Assembly: GCF_000739555.1 (NCBI RefSeq)
Contig: NZ_BBJN01000008.1
Location: 42,869 to 106,868 of the forward strand
Length of the DNA: 64,000 nt
Direction of reading: 5' to 3'
Origin: Halolamina rubra
GTDB taxonomy: Archaea > Halobacteriota > Halobacteria > Halobacteriales > Haloferacaceae
Shown here piece by piece: positions 42,948 through 50,520 of this stretch. Position numbers and translations under genes: made by a program. The notes below the pieces were generated by a model. It was not told the DNA's origin. It worked only from the letters and a program-made list of their open reading frames with translations, and ran no database searches. The first letter of the stretch is position 1. Each line of letters opens with the position of its first letter.

Positions 42948-43214
42948 TTACAGGCGGCCGACGGAGTCGACGTCGATGCTCTCGACGCCCTCCACGTCGC
43001 GGAACGCCTCCTCGACGGCCTCGGTGCCACCGGCGTCGTCCGGGACGATCACCGTCGGCAGCAGCGCGACGAGGCCGAACGCCACGTCCTCGCGCTGGTA
43101 GCCGCGGATCTCGGCGCCCTCGGGGAGCGCGGCCTCGAGTCGGTCCTCGAGCTCGTCGAGGTCGACCTCGGGGCTCTCCGGCATGACCTTGATCTTGGCG
43201 GCGACGTCACCCAT
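42948..43214 (-). CDS. ef1b: Elongation factor 1-beta (aEF1B)
   Basis: An 88-residue single-domain guanine nucleotide exchange factor for aEF1A. The start ATG 43214 gives the conserved [22 protein letters not shown]. The middle [23 protein letters not shown] and final [12 protein letters not shown] match archaeal aEF1B, equivalent to the C-terminal domain of eukaryotic eEF1B. It follows the zinc-finger gene by two bases, so the two form a unit. Confidence 0.96.
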   Translation of the reverse strand: MGDVAAKIKVMPESPEVDLDELEDRLEAALPEGAEIRGYQREDVAFGLVALLPTVIVPDDAGGTEAVEEAFRDVEGVESIDVDSVGRL

Positions 43215-43216
43215 CG

Positions 43217-43396
43217 TCAGGGCCCCCTGAACCCGCAGTCCGGGCACTCGTAGAGGTTGCTCTGCTTGCGACACTTGGCACAGCGGAAGATGACGGTCCC
43301 GCAGTCAGGGCACTTGAACCGGGCCGCGTTGGTCCCCGTGACGGAGATGCCACAGGAGACGCAGGCGCGATCTCCCGTCGTATCTGCTTCGCTCAT
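43217..43396 (-). CDS. HVO_2753-family four-CPxCG zinc finger protein
   Basis: A 59-residue protein with four Cys-x2-Cys pairs: Cys12/15, Cys29/32, Cys39/42 and Cys51/54, giving two zinc sites. This is the pattern of the small haloarchaeal zinc finger HVO_2753, which in Haloferax volcanii affects swarming and biofilm formation and lies next to ef1b, as here. Start ATG 43396; a TATA-like GGTTAAACG lies upstream. Probably RNA- or protein-binding; the exact role is not known. Confidence 0.92.
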   Translation of the reverse strand: MSEADTTGDRACVSCGISVTGTNAARFKCPDCGTVIFRCAKCRKQSNLYECPDCGFRGP

Positions 43397-43419
43397 GTAC
43401 AGATGGCCGGGCGGGTGAC

Positions 43420-43427
43420 GTTTAACC
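43420..43427 (-). promoter_or_regulatory. TATA-like box of the zinc finger-ef1b unit
   Basis: Minus-strand GGTTAAAC, 24-31 bases before the ATG at 43396. Same core as ahead of eL40, uL11 and the small acidic gene. Confidence 0.5.
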
Positions 43428-43621
43428 GTTACGAGGCTAGGTTCGCACCTTCGAGGAGAAGCTCGAAGTCTCCGATATTGGGGTGACACCGTCGGGAGAA
43501 AGCGACCGAATAGCGTTACGAGAGGTGAAGCTGTTGGCCGACCGTGTGGATGCGTCGATTTCGACTTCAGCTGCTGAGTTGCACGGAAGAGAGCCAAATC
43601 TGACCACGGATCTGCCCGTCG
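43428..43621 (+). other. Coding-like remnant upstream of vapC
   Basis: On the plus strand an open frame (first usable GTG at 43483) reads [17 protein letters not shown] and on to LTTDLPVVT, sensible protein-like sequence. It has no good start and runs antisense into vapC. A perfect hairpin TTCGAG-GAGAAG-CTCGAA lies at 43450-43467. Possibly the tail of a lost gene; nothing more can be supported. Confidence 0.3.
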
Positions 43622-44008
43622 TCACTCCTCGTCAGTCGGTTCGAGTGGGACTCGTTCGACCTCGATATCGTCGTAGTCTTTCTCGGAGGAGAGTACGTCC
43701 ATCCCACGTGTTTCCGCAGTCGCGGCGTGGAACGCGTCGAACGGGGTCATCCCCTCCTCGTAGTAGTTGACAGCCTTCAGCACGACCTGTTTCTCTGCCT
43801 CGTCTTTCACTGGAACGAGTTCGAGCAGGTTGGCCACGAGGGGGACGTAGTCGAACTCGTAGCGTTCTCGGGCGAGAAGGAGTTCAAGATAGGAGAACGC
43901 CGACGTTTCGACATCGTGTTCGGCGAGTGCCTCTTCAGCTGACCCCTGCAACCAGTCGGAATCCTTGGCTAGCGCGAGCAAGAAATCGGTCTCGACGTAC
44001 ACCGTCAT
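43622..44008 (-). CDS. vapC: VapC-type PIN-domain toxin
   Basis: A 128-residue PIN ribonuclease. The acidic active-site residues are Asp8 in VETDFLLAL, Glu42 in FSYLELLLA and Asp91 in GMTPFDAFHAATA. Near the end is SSEKDYDDI, a typical fourth-site region. The product cuts RNA (in many VapCs, tRNA) unless bound by VapB. It overlaps the VapB gene by four bases (ATGA), which couples translation. Confidence 0.92.
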   Translation of the reverse strand: MTVYVETDFLLALAKDSDWLQGSAEEALAEHDVETSAFSYLELLLARERYEFDYVPLVANLLELVPVKDEAEKQVVLKAVNYYEEGMTPFDAFHAATAETRGMDVLSSEKDYDDIEVERVPLEPTDEE

Positions 44009-44250
44009 CTATCGGCGTCCTTCTCTCGAGCGTCTTCCTGTGCTTCTTCTTCGATATCCTCTCGAATGTCGTCGACTGATGCGTCACGAAGTTCGCCCGC
44101 TGCCTCACGGACGGCGGCGAGTGGGTCGTCCGCGACGGGGATGAGCTCGATTTTGTCCTCGTACGTCACGATGTGATACTTCTGGCCGTACTTCTCCCGA
44201 ACCTCCTTCGGGATGTACAGCCGCCCCTGTCCATCTGTCTCTGCTGACAT
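44005..44250 (-). CDS. vapB: VapB-type AbrB/SpoVT antitoxin
   Basis: An 81-residue swapped-hairpin AbrB antitoxin. Start ATG 44250 opens MSAETDGQGRLYIPKEVREKYG, the AbrB DNA-binding hairpin (G-x-[LV]-x-[IL]-P-x-x-[VL]-R). The acidic C-terminal helix ASVDDIREDIEEEAQ would bind the toxin. It probably represses the operon from the 44251-44285 region. Complete pair with vapC, unlike the damaged relE pair 1.5 kb to the left. Confidence 0.92.
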   Translation of the reverse strand: MSAETDGQGRLYIPKEVREKYGQKYHIVTYEDKIELIPVADDPLAAVREAAGELRDASVDDIREDIEEEAQEDAREKDADR

Positions 44251-44400
44251 AGATTCGACTATGGTACCACAGACAAAGAATCTTACCACTTAATTGGGTT
44301 CAGTGGTTCAAGAGGGACGGCCGGGGAATCGAGGCACGTATTCGACACCGCTTGACCCACGGGCCGAAGTGTTTTGCCCGTACCGCTGGAACACGCAGCC

Positions 44401-45042
44401 ATGGATACGGCAGGGCTCGGACTCGTCGAGGGCGAGCGCGCGAACGCGCTGGTGGCGTGGGCCGTGCTCATCTTCCTCCTCGGGACGGGCGTGCTCGAAC
44501 TCCTGACCGGCCAGCTCGTCTGGGCGGGGTTCGTGCTCGTCGTCGTCGTCCTCGGCGCGCTCCCGGCCGTGATGCACCGCGACTGGCAGACGATGCTCCC
44601 GTGGGAGCTACTCGTGCTGGCGGCACTCCCCGTCGGCGGCCGGGTGTTCGTCGCCGGCCGAACCGTCGGTGAAGTCGCGCTCACGGGGCGGGTGACCACC
44701 TACGTCGCCGTCGCTGCGGTCGCGCTGATCGTCGCCGTCCTGCTCGATCGCTTCACCACGACGCGGATGAACGACGCGTTCGCGGTGGTGTTCGTCGTCG
44801 TCACCACGATGGCGGCTGCGGGGATCTGGGCGGTCGCCCAATGGCTCTCGGACATCTACCTCGGCACGGGCTTTCTCGACCGGCCGCACGCGGAGGAGGC
44901 GCTGATGTGGGACTTCGTCGCCGCGACCATGGCGGGCGTCATCTCGGCACTGCTGTTCACCTACTACTTCCGACGGCTGGCCAACGGCCGGAACCGCGGG
45001 CCGGGAGTCGACGAGCCCACGAACGGGGGTGAGCCGCAGTGA
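44401..45042 (+). CDS. Polytopic membrane protein, paralogous pair member 1
   Basis: 213 residues from ATG 44401 with about 6 hydrophobic segments. The late GIWAVAQWLSDIYLGTGFLDRPHAEEALMWDFVAATMAG stretch has a short acidic motif DFVAATMAGVI at a conserved-looking position. Ends in a basic, proline-rich cytoplasmic tail. It overlaps the next gene by four bases. The shared layout (a polar loop with W and D/H before the last two helices) suggests the two are distantly related proteins acting together. Function unknown. Confidence 0.75.
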   Translation: MDTAGLGLVEGERANALVAWAVLIFLLGTGVLELLTGQLVWAGFVLVVVVLGALPAVMHRDWQTMLPWELLVLAALPVGGRVFVAGRTVGEVALTGRVTTYVAVAAVALIVAVLLDRFTTTRMNDAFAVVFVVVTTMAAAGIWAVAQWLSDIYLGTGFLDRPHAEEALMWDFVAATMAGVISALLFTYYFRRLANGRNRGPGVDEPTNGGEPQ

Positions 45043-45704
45043 GGATCCGCGACTGGCTCGGGCTGAGCGACCGCCAGCAGCGCATCGCCGCCCAGGCGAT
45101 GCAGTACGGCCTGTTCGGCATGATCACCGTCGGCTTCTACGAGGGCAGCGTCGGCGTGATGGTCAACGCCGGCGTCGGGTTCGTGGTGACGTACATCCCC
45201 GCCCTGCTGGAACGCGACTACGACATCCAACTCGACCCCGCGCTCGTCCTCTGGATCTCCCTCGCGGTGTTCCTCCACGGGTTCGGCACGGTCGGCCTCC
45301 CGGGCGCCGAGGCCCACCCCTACCGCGCGGTGCCCTGGTGGGACCACATGACCCACACGTTCTCGGCCAGCCTCGTCGCCGGGGCGGGGTACGTCACCGT
45401 GCGCGCGCTCGACGAGCACACCGACACCGTGCGCTTCCCCCCGCGCTTTACCTTCGTGTTCATCCTGCTGTTCACGATGGCCTTCGGCGTGTTCTGGGAG
45501 GTGATCGAGTTCGCCATCGCGCTGACCGCCGAGGCGACGGGCGCGCCCGCGGTGCTCACCCAGTACGGCCTAGAGGACACGATGAAGGACCTGCTGTTCG
45601 ACACGCTGGGCGGCATCGTCGTCGGCATCTGGGGCACCGCGTACCTCACCGGGGTCACCGAGTCAGTCACCGACCGACTCCGCGCGCGCAGCGGGGCCGA
45701 GTAG
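45039..45704 (+). CDS. Polytopic membrane protein, paralogous pair member 2 (DUF2238/YjdF-like)
   Basis: 221 residues from a GTG inside the end of the preceding gene. About 6 hydrophobic segments. The central block VPWWDHMTHTFSASLVAGAGY followed by MAFGVFWEVIEFAIALT matches DUF2238/YjdF-type proteins (WWD-H-x3-H and a FWExxEF helix), which have no settled function. Its neighbour may be a partner in a small membrane complex. The conserved His/Asp/Glu residues facing the membrane could hold a metal or proton. Confidence 0.78.
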   Translation: MRIRDWLGLSDRQQRIAAQAMQYGLFGMITVGFYEGSVGVMVNAGVGFVVTYIPALLERDYDIQLDPALVLWISLAVFLHGFGTVGLPGAEAHPYRAVPWWDHMTHTFSASLVAGAGYVTVRALDEHTDTVRFPPRFTFVFILLFTMAFGVFWEVIEFAIALTAEATGAPAVLTQYGLEDTMKDLLFDTLGGIVVGIWGTAYLTGVTESVTDRLRARSGAE

Positions 45705-45770
45705 CTCCCCCGAGAACCGAGCGGCGGCCCCGACCGCAACCGTGATTCCGCGGGCGACTGTTTCACAGCC

Positions 45771-46031
45771 ATGGTCGACACCGCCCTCCTCTGGATCGGG
45801 CTCCTCGTGCTGGTCGTCGTCGCCGGCATCGGCGTCGCCGCGTGGCAGTTCGCGACGACCGGCGAGCGCCCCCTGCGCCCGCTGGCGATCGCGGCGGTCG
45901 CCTTCGGTGGCGTGTTTCAACTCGGGCAGGCGAACGGCTACTTCCGATCGACCGCGGCGGCGGTGCTCACGGCGACCTGCCTCCTGCTCGCTGTCGGGCT
46001 AATCGCGATTGAGTTCCGGAGCGACGAATAG
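45771..46031 (+). CDS. Small three-helix membrane protein, function unknown
   Basis: 86 residues, start ATG 45771. Three hydrophobic segments (LLWIGLLVLVVVAGIGVAAW, PLAIAAVAFGGVFQLGQAN and VLTATCLLLAVGLIAIEF), and a short charged tail FRSDE. No motif. Same strand as the two polytopic genes but 66 bases after them, so possibly in the same transcript. Confidence 0.7.
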   Translation: MVDTALLWIGLLVLVVVAGIGVAAWQFATTGERPLRPLAIAAVAFGGVFQLGQANGYFRSTAAAVLTATCLLLAVGLIAIEFRSDE

Positions 46032-46072
46032 CGTCGCTCCCCGAGTGAGAGAACGGAGAGAGAAGCGCCGAA

Positions 46073-46552
46073 CTACGCCTCGGCGAACGTGTCGTCGTAG
46101 TCGCCGGCGTCGATGCGCTGCTTGAAGGTGCGGCCGTCCTCGCCCTCGATCGTGACGCCCAGCGAGACACACGTGCCCGCGACCTCCTTGGCCGCGTTCT
46201 TGGTGTCGTAGGCGAGCAGGTCCGAGGACTTCTGCTCGGCGATCTTCTTCAGCTGCTCGGCGGTCAGGTCGGCGACGAAGTCCTCCTGGGGCTCGCCGGA
46301 GCCGGTGTCGAAGCCGGCCTCGTCCTTGATCAGCTCCGCCGTCGGCGGGACGCCGACCTCGATCGAGAACGAGCCGTCGTCCTCGTAGTCGATGGTGACG
46401 GGGACCTCCATCCCGTCGAAGGCGTCGGTCTCCTCGTTGATCTCCTGCACGACCGCCTGCACGTCGACGGGTGTCGGACCCAGCTCGGGGCCGAGCGGCG
46501 GGCCAGGATCGGCCTCACCGCCCGCGACGAGCACTTCGATGGTTCCAGCCAT
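46073..46552 (-). CDS. rpl11: 50S ribosomal protein L11 (uL11)
   Basis: 159 residues, intact uL11. The N-terminal PPLGPELGPTPVDVQAVVQEINEETDAFDGMEVPV and middle KSSDLLAYDTKNAAKEVAGTC match the ribosomal stalk-base protein that binds 23S rRNA and the elongation factors. Start ATG 46552, 24-31 bases after a TATA-like GTTAAAC. The tail (DGRTFKQRIDAGDYDDTFAEA) is the acidic halophilic extension. The L1/L10/L12 genes that often follow are not in this window on this side. Confidence 0.97.
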   Translation of the reverse strand: MAGTIEVLVAGGEADPGPPLGPELGPTPVDVQAVVQEINEETDAFDGMEVPVTIDYEDDGSFSIEVGVPPTAELIKDEAGFDTGSGEPQEDFVADLTAEQLKKIAEQKSSDLLAYDTKNAAKEVAGTCVSLGVTIEGEDGRTFKQRIDAGDYDDTFAEA

Positions 46553-46575
46553 ACCCGAAAGGTGCCCGGCGCGCC

Positions 46576-46583
46576 GTTTAACG
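46576..46583 (-). promoter_or_regulatory. TATA-like box of rpl11
   Basis: Minus-strand CGTTAAAC, 24-31 bases before the uL11 start, sharing the core of the other translation-gene promoters here. It is divergent to crcB, whose start lies 65 bases away. Confidence 0.5.
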
Positions 46584-46647
46584 GTTTCTTTCCGGATCCG
46601 ACCCGGAGCGACAGCGGTTTGGCCCCACCGGACCCAGCAGGCGCCGT

Positions 46648-47070
46648 ATGGTCTCCCGCGCCCGAACCCTGGCTCTCGTCGCCGGCGGCGGGTTCGCGGG
46701 CGCGAACGCACGCTGGCTGCTCGCGGTCGCCCTCCCCGACCTCGGCGGCACGCTCGCGGCGAACGTCCTCGGCGCGTTCCTCTTGGGCGCCGTCGTCGCC
46801 ACCGTCGCCGCGGGTCGCCTCTCCCGCGCGGTCCGACTCGCCCTCGCGACGGGGTTTCTCTCCTCGTTCACGACCTACTCCACCTTCGCCGTCGAGTCGG
46901 CGCTGGCTGGCTCGCCCGCCCTGCTCGTCGGGAACGTCCTCGCGAACTACGCGCTGGGGTTCGCCGCTGCGGCGCTGGGGATGTGGCTCGCGCGCCGCGT
47001 CGTCGACGCTGGCGGCGACGGCAACGCTGGCAGCGACGGTGACGAACGCTCAGGAGGTGAGTCGGCGTGA
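46648..47070 (+). CDS. crcB: Fluoride channel subunit CrcB (first of pair)
   Basis: 140 residues with four hydrophobic segments. It has ANVLGAFLLGAVVATVAAG and GFLSSFTTYSTFAVESA, the fluoride-pore motifs of the CrcB/Fluc family (the T/S-rich FTTYST loop). It also carries a C-terminal D/G/S-rich tail. Fluc channels are dual-topology dimers. Here two adjacent half-size genes overlap by 4 bases, suggesting an obligate heterodimer. The start ATG 46648 follows a short leader. Confidence 0.92.
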   Translation: MVSRARTLALVAGGGFAGANARWLLAVALPDLGGTLAANVLGAFLLGAVVATVAAGRLSRAVRLALATGFLSSFTTYSTFAVESALAGSPALLVGNVLANYALGFAAAALGMWLARRVVDAGGDGNAGSDGDERSGGESA

Positions 47071-47423
47071 TCGCGCCCGCACCGATCCTCGTCGGCCTCG
47101 GCGGCGCCCTCGGCGCAACCCTGCGCTACGCAGTCGGGGAGGCACTCGCAGATGTTGACGCCCCGTTCCCGGCGTCGACGCTCGCGGTCAACACGCTCGG
47201 CACGTTCGTGCTGGGGCTGCTCACCTTCGGCGGCGCCGGTGACGACGTGCTGCTCCTGCTCGGCACTGGGACCTGCGGCGCGTTCACGACGTTCTCCTCG
47301 TTCTCGGTCGAGACCGTACGGGCGTGGGAAGACGGCGACCGCACGCTGGCGACGGGCTACGCGCTCGGGACGCTGGCGCTCGCTGGCGTCGCGCTCGGGA
47401 TCGCGTGGCTACTGGTCGGGTGA
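47067..47423 (+). CDS. crcB: Fluoride channel subunit CrcB (second of pair)
   Basis: 118 residues from GTG 47067, four hydrophobic segments. Motifs are GGALGATLRYAVGE, VNTLGTFVLGLLTFG and GTGTCGAFTTFSSFSVETVRAW, the classic CrcB signature (complete here, with the G-x-C-G-x-F-T-T-F-S-[ST]-F core). The start is within the first crcB gene's end. Together the pair makes a membrane fluoride exporter that protects against intracellular fluoride. Confidence 0.94.
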   Translation: MIAPAPILVGLGGALGATLRYAVGEALADVDAPFPASTLAVNTLGTFVLGLLTFGGAGDDVLLLLGTGTCGAFTTFSSFSVETVRAWEDGDRTLATGYALGTLALAGVALGIAWLLVG

Positions 47424-47469
47424 AAGCGAGGGAAAACGAGAGAGACCGAGCGCAGAGCGCCGCGACCGC

Positions 47470-48534
47470 TCAGATGTCGACTTCGAACGACTCGTACTCG
47501 CCGGCCCGCTCGGCCATCGCGGCACAGAGGTCCGCGACGGCGTCGAGGTCCTCCGTGTCGACCACTTCGACCGGCGTGTGCATGTACCGGTTCGGGATCC
47601 CGACGTTCAGCGACGGCACGCCGCCCTGCTGCGTGAACACGCCGTCGGCGTCGGTGCCCGTCCGGCTCCCCGCAGCCTGGAGCTGGTACTCCACGTCGTC
47701 CTCGTCACCCGACTCGCGGGCGAGATCCACCAGCTTCGGGTGGTTCGCGCTCCCGCGACCGACCACGGGCCCCTCGCTGAGTTCGACCGGGCCGCGGGCG
47801 CTCCCCGCAACGTCGGGGTTGTCGGTCGCGTGGGTCACGTCGACGGCGACGTAGGCGTCCGGATCGATGCCGAAGCCGACCATCTGCGCCCCCTTCAGCC
47901 CGACCTCCTCCTGCACCGTCGAGACGGCGAAGACGGTCGCGTCGGCGCCGGCCTTGGCCGCACGGCGCAGCGACTCGGCGGCGACCCACGTCCCCACGCG
48001 GTTGTCCATCCCGCGGGCGGCGACGCGACTGTTCGCGAGCTCCTGAATCTCCGAGGAGAACGTCACCGGGTCGCCGATGGAGACCAGCTCCTCGGCGTCG
48101 TCTTCGTCCTCGGCGCCCACGTCGACGAACTGCTCCTTGATGTCCTCGTACTCCTCGTTACCCTCGCGCAGGTGAATCGCCGTCTGCCCGATCACGCCCT
48201 GCACGGGCCCGTCGTCGGTGTGGACCGTCACGTGCTGGCCCTTCGAGACGGTTCGGTCCGAGCCGCCGACCCGAGAGAGGCGGAGGAACCCGTCGTCGAC
48301 GATGTCGCGGACGATGAAGCCGATCTCGTCGGCGTGGCCGCCGACGGCGAACTCCGTGTCGACGCTCGGGTCGCCCTCGTGGACCGCGATCGCGTTGCCG
48401 TACGCGTCGGTCTCGACGCGGTCGGCGAACTCGGAGACGTAGTCGACCCAGACGCGCTGGCCGCGCGTCTCGAAGCCGGAGGGGCTGGGGGTGGTGAGCA
48501 GTTCGTCGAGGAACGCCCGCTGACTGTCGTCCAT
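47470..48534 (-). CDS. M42-family dinuclear zinc aminopeptidase
   Basis: 354 residues from ATG 48534 (MDDSQRAFLDELLTTPSPSGFE). Zinc ligands are in GGHADEIGFIV (~residues 65-75), GMDNRVGTW (Asp), VQEEVGLKGAQ (Glu-Glu), DVTHATD and the C-terminal YMHTPVEVV, as in TET/PepA-like M42 aminopeptidases. Cytosolic, likely a large dodecameric TET particle acting on peptides made by the proteasome. The next gene divergently upstream is a membrane protein. Confidence 0.93.
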   Translation of the reverse strand: MDDSQRAFLDELLTTPSPSGFETRGQRVWVDYVSEFADRVETDAYGNAIAVHEGDPSVDTEFAVGGHADEIGFIVRDIVDDGFLRLSRVGGSDRTVSKGQHVTVHTDDGPVQGVIGQTAIHLREGNEEYEDIKEQFVDVGAEDEDDAEELVSIGDPVTFSSEIQELANSRVAARGMDNRVGTWVAAESLRRAAKAGADATVFAVSTVQEEVGLKGAQMVGFGIDPDAYVAVDVTHATDNPDVAGSARGPVELSEGPVVGRGSANHPKLVDLARESGDEDDVEYQLQAAGSRTGTDADGVFTQQGGVPSLNVGIPNRYMHTPVEVVDTEDLDAVADLCAAMAERAGEYESFEVDI

Positions 48535-48663
48535 GGCGGCGACTTGGCGGGGTGGCCCATGAGTCCGACGATGGTGGCCAGCGTGGCCGTTTTGTGGAAC
48601 TCCCACGCCGAAGCGCGGCCCCACCCCACAACGGCTTTGCCGCCCGCGCCCGAACGAACCTGT

Positions 48664-49164
48664 ATGACCGACAAACAGTTCACGTTCCTCGAGCTCCACT
48701 TCCACGACGAGTTCCAGGTCGGGCCGCGCAGCCTCCCGGGCGTCGACGAACTCACCGACGGCGAGGCGACCACGAGCGACTCGACCGCGACCAACACGAC
48801 CGCGACGACCACCGAAGAGTCGTCCGAGGAATCCTCCGGAGGGTCCCCCCTCAGCGTGCTCGGGCCGCTCGTCGGCCTGGGTGCGCTCGCGGCGCTGGCC
48901 TACGCCGTCCGGAAGCTGCTCGCCGGCGTCGAACCCGAGGGGCTCGACGCGCTGGACGACATCGAGGAGCAGGTCGACGAGGCGACCGAGGAGCTCGAGA
49001 GCGAGGCGGAGGACTCCGTCCCCATCGAGATCACCAGCCCCGAGGAGGAGGCGGGCGGGCGCGTCGGCCTCGTCGTCGCCGCCGTCGTCGGCCTGCTGCT
49101 GGCGCTGGCGATCGCCGCGTACAAACTCCTCGCCGGGAGCGAGGAGATCGTCGTCGAAGAGTAG
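48664..49164 (+). CDS. Acidic membrane protein with two C-terminal hydrophobic segments
   Basis: 166 residues from ATG 48664. The first 50 residues hold a Thr/Ser/Asp-rich linker (TSDSTATNTTATTTEESSEE). Two hydrophobic segments (LSVLGPLVGLGALAALAYAV, ~62-81, and GRVGLVVAAVVGLLLALAIAAYK, ~131-153) are separated by a Glu-rich stretch (EEQVDEATEELESEAED). Function unknown; its start is 130 bases from the divergent aminopeptidase. Confidence 0.7.
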   Translation: MTDKQFTFLELHFHDEFQVGPRSLPGVDELTDGEATTSDSTATNTTATTTEESSEESSGGSPLSVLGPLVGLGALAALAYAVRKLLAGVEPEGLDALDDIEEQVDEATEELESEAEDSVPIEITSPEEEAGGRVGLVVAAVVGLLLALAIAAYKLLAGSEEIVVEE

Positions 49165-49202
49165 GGACGAGGGTTTTTGCCCGCCCGCCGCCGAGTATCG
49201 AT

Positions 49203-50165
49203 ATGGATCTCTTCCGCAGCGTCGACGCCGTCGTCTCCGCCTCCGGGGACGGCGTCGTCGACTGGGGGGCCGTCTCCGAGGCCGCGAAGGCGAGCACCGA
49301 CCCGGGCTCGCTCGAGCTCTCGGCGGCCGAGCGCGAGGGGTACGCGACCGACGTGCGGGACGCCCGCGACCGCATCCGCGAGGTCGGCGGCGTCGCCTTC
49401 GACGTGCCCGAGACGATCTCGCTCCAGAACCGCCACCACTGGATCGACGCCAACGTCGACACGTTCCGTCGCCTGATCGAGCCGATGGCCGAGGAGTTCG
49501 ACCAGCCGCTGTTCCCGGGCGCCTCCCGTGTGGTCAACACGGGCTCGATGTCGTTCTCGCTCGCCTTCCTCGCGCGGCACGTGCTCGGCCAGTACGACCC
49601 CCTCCTGCTCGCCGAAGCCGACGGCGGGCCGACCCACGAACTCTACTTCGTCCACCCGAACATCGAGCGAACCGCCGAGGAGCTGAACGTCGAGTTCCCG
49701 CGATTCCGCCGCTGGATCGCGTTCCACGAGGTGACCCACGCCGCGGAGTTCGGCGCCGCCGAGTGGCTCCCGGAGTACCTGGAGTCACGCATGCGCGACA
49801 CCGTCACCCAGCTCGCGTCGGGCGGGCTGAACCGCGAGGCGTTCTCCGAACTCGATGCCGCGATGACCGCGGTGGAGGGGTACGCGGAGCTGCTGATGGA
49901 TCGCGCCTTCGACGAGGAGTACGACGACCTGCGCCGGAAGATCGACGCCCGACGGAGCGGCGGCGGCCCGGTGGATCAGCTGATCCGTCGGCTGCTCGGG
50001 CTCGGGATCAAGCGCCGACAGTACGAGCGCGGCGCCGACTTCTTCCACGCCGTCGCCGACGCCGAAGGGCTCGACACGGCCGCGAAGGTCTGGGAGCGAC
50101 CGGAGAACCTGCCGACCGACGACGAGCTCGACGACCCCGAGCGCTGGCTCGCCCGGGTCGCGTAA
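49203..50165 (+). CDS. DUF2342-type zinc metalloprotease-like protein (F420-biosynthesis associated)
   Basis: A 320-residue protein with a zinc-metallopeptidase helix HEVTH (175-179) in RWIAFHEVTHAAEFGAA. The remainder matches the DUF2342 family, for which InterPro uses the phrase 'coenzyme F420 biosynthesis associated'. Whether it is an active protease is not known; it is widespread in organisms with F420. The start is ATG 49203, with a T-run (GGGTTTTTG) just ahead that may be the previous gene's terminator. Confidence 0.88.
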   Translation: MDLFRSVDAVVSASGDGVVDWGAVSEAAKASTDPGSLELSAAEREGYATDVRDARDRIREVGGVAFDVPETISLQNRHHWIDANVDTFRRLIEPMAEEFDQPLFPGASRVVNTGSMSFSLAFLARHVLGQYDPLLLAEADGGPTHELYFVHPNIERTAEELNVEFPRFRRWIAFHEVTHAAEFGAAEWLPEYLESRMRDTVTQLASGGLNREAFSELDAAMTAVEGYAELLMDRAFDEEYDDLRRKIDARRSGGGPVDQLIRRLLGLGIKRRQYERGADFFHAVADAEGLDTAAKVWERPENLPTDDELDDPERWLARVA

Positions 50166-50183
50166 TCCTTCTTCGGAGCGCCG

Positions 50184-50408
50184 TTACCACTCGCGGTCCG
50201 ACATATCCGGCGTGTCGGGCATCACGTCCCGGAGGTTCCGGACGACGAACCACGTGATCACGACGCCGACGATCAGGCCACCCACGCCCGCGAGCAGCGC
50301 GAACCGGATGCCCGCGCCGGCCTGGATCGAGACGAACACGCCGGAGAGCGCGATGATGAGCACGAACCCGATCTGGAGCGGCAGCGAGCCGAACCCCCGG
50401 CCGCTCAT
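50184..50408 (-). CDS. Small two-helix membrane protein, function unknown
   Basis: 74 residues, two hydrophobic segments (LPLQIGFVLIIALSGVFVSIQAGAGIRF at ~9-36 and ALLAGVGGLIVGVVITWFVV at ~37-56) and a polar tail (RNLRDVMPDTPDMSDREW). It is convergent with the metalloprotease gene (18-base gap) and divergent from the GIDE-like gene. Start ATG 50408. Confidence 0.7.
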   Translation of the reverse strand: MSGRGFGSLPLQIGFVLIIALSGVFVSIQAGAGIRFALLAGVGGLIVGVVITWFVVRNLRDVMPDTPDMSDREW

Positions 50409-50520
50409 CGCTCACTCTCCCGTTGCATACCCCTACAGAGGCGGGTCGGGTGCTTGAACGCGGCGGTTGCGCCGGGGACGAGAGAAACAGTTATCAGGCC
50501 GCCCTCGCCACCGCAGTGGC

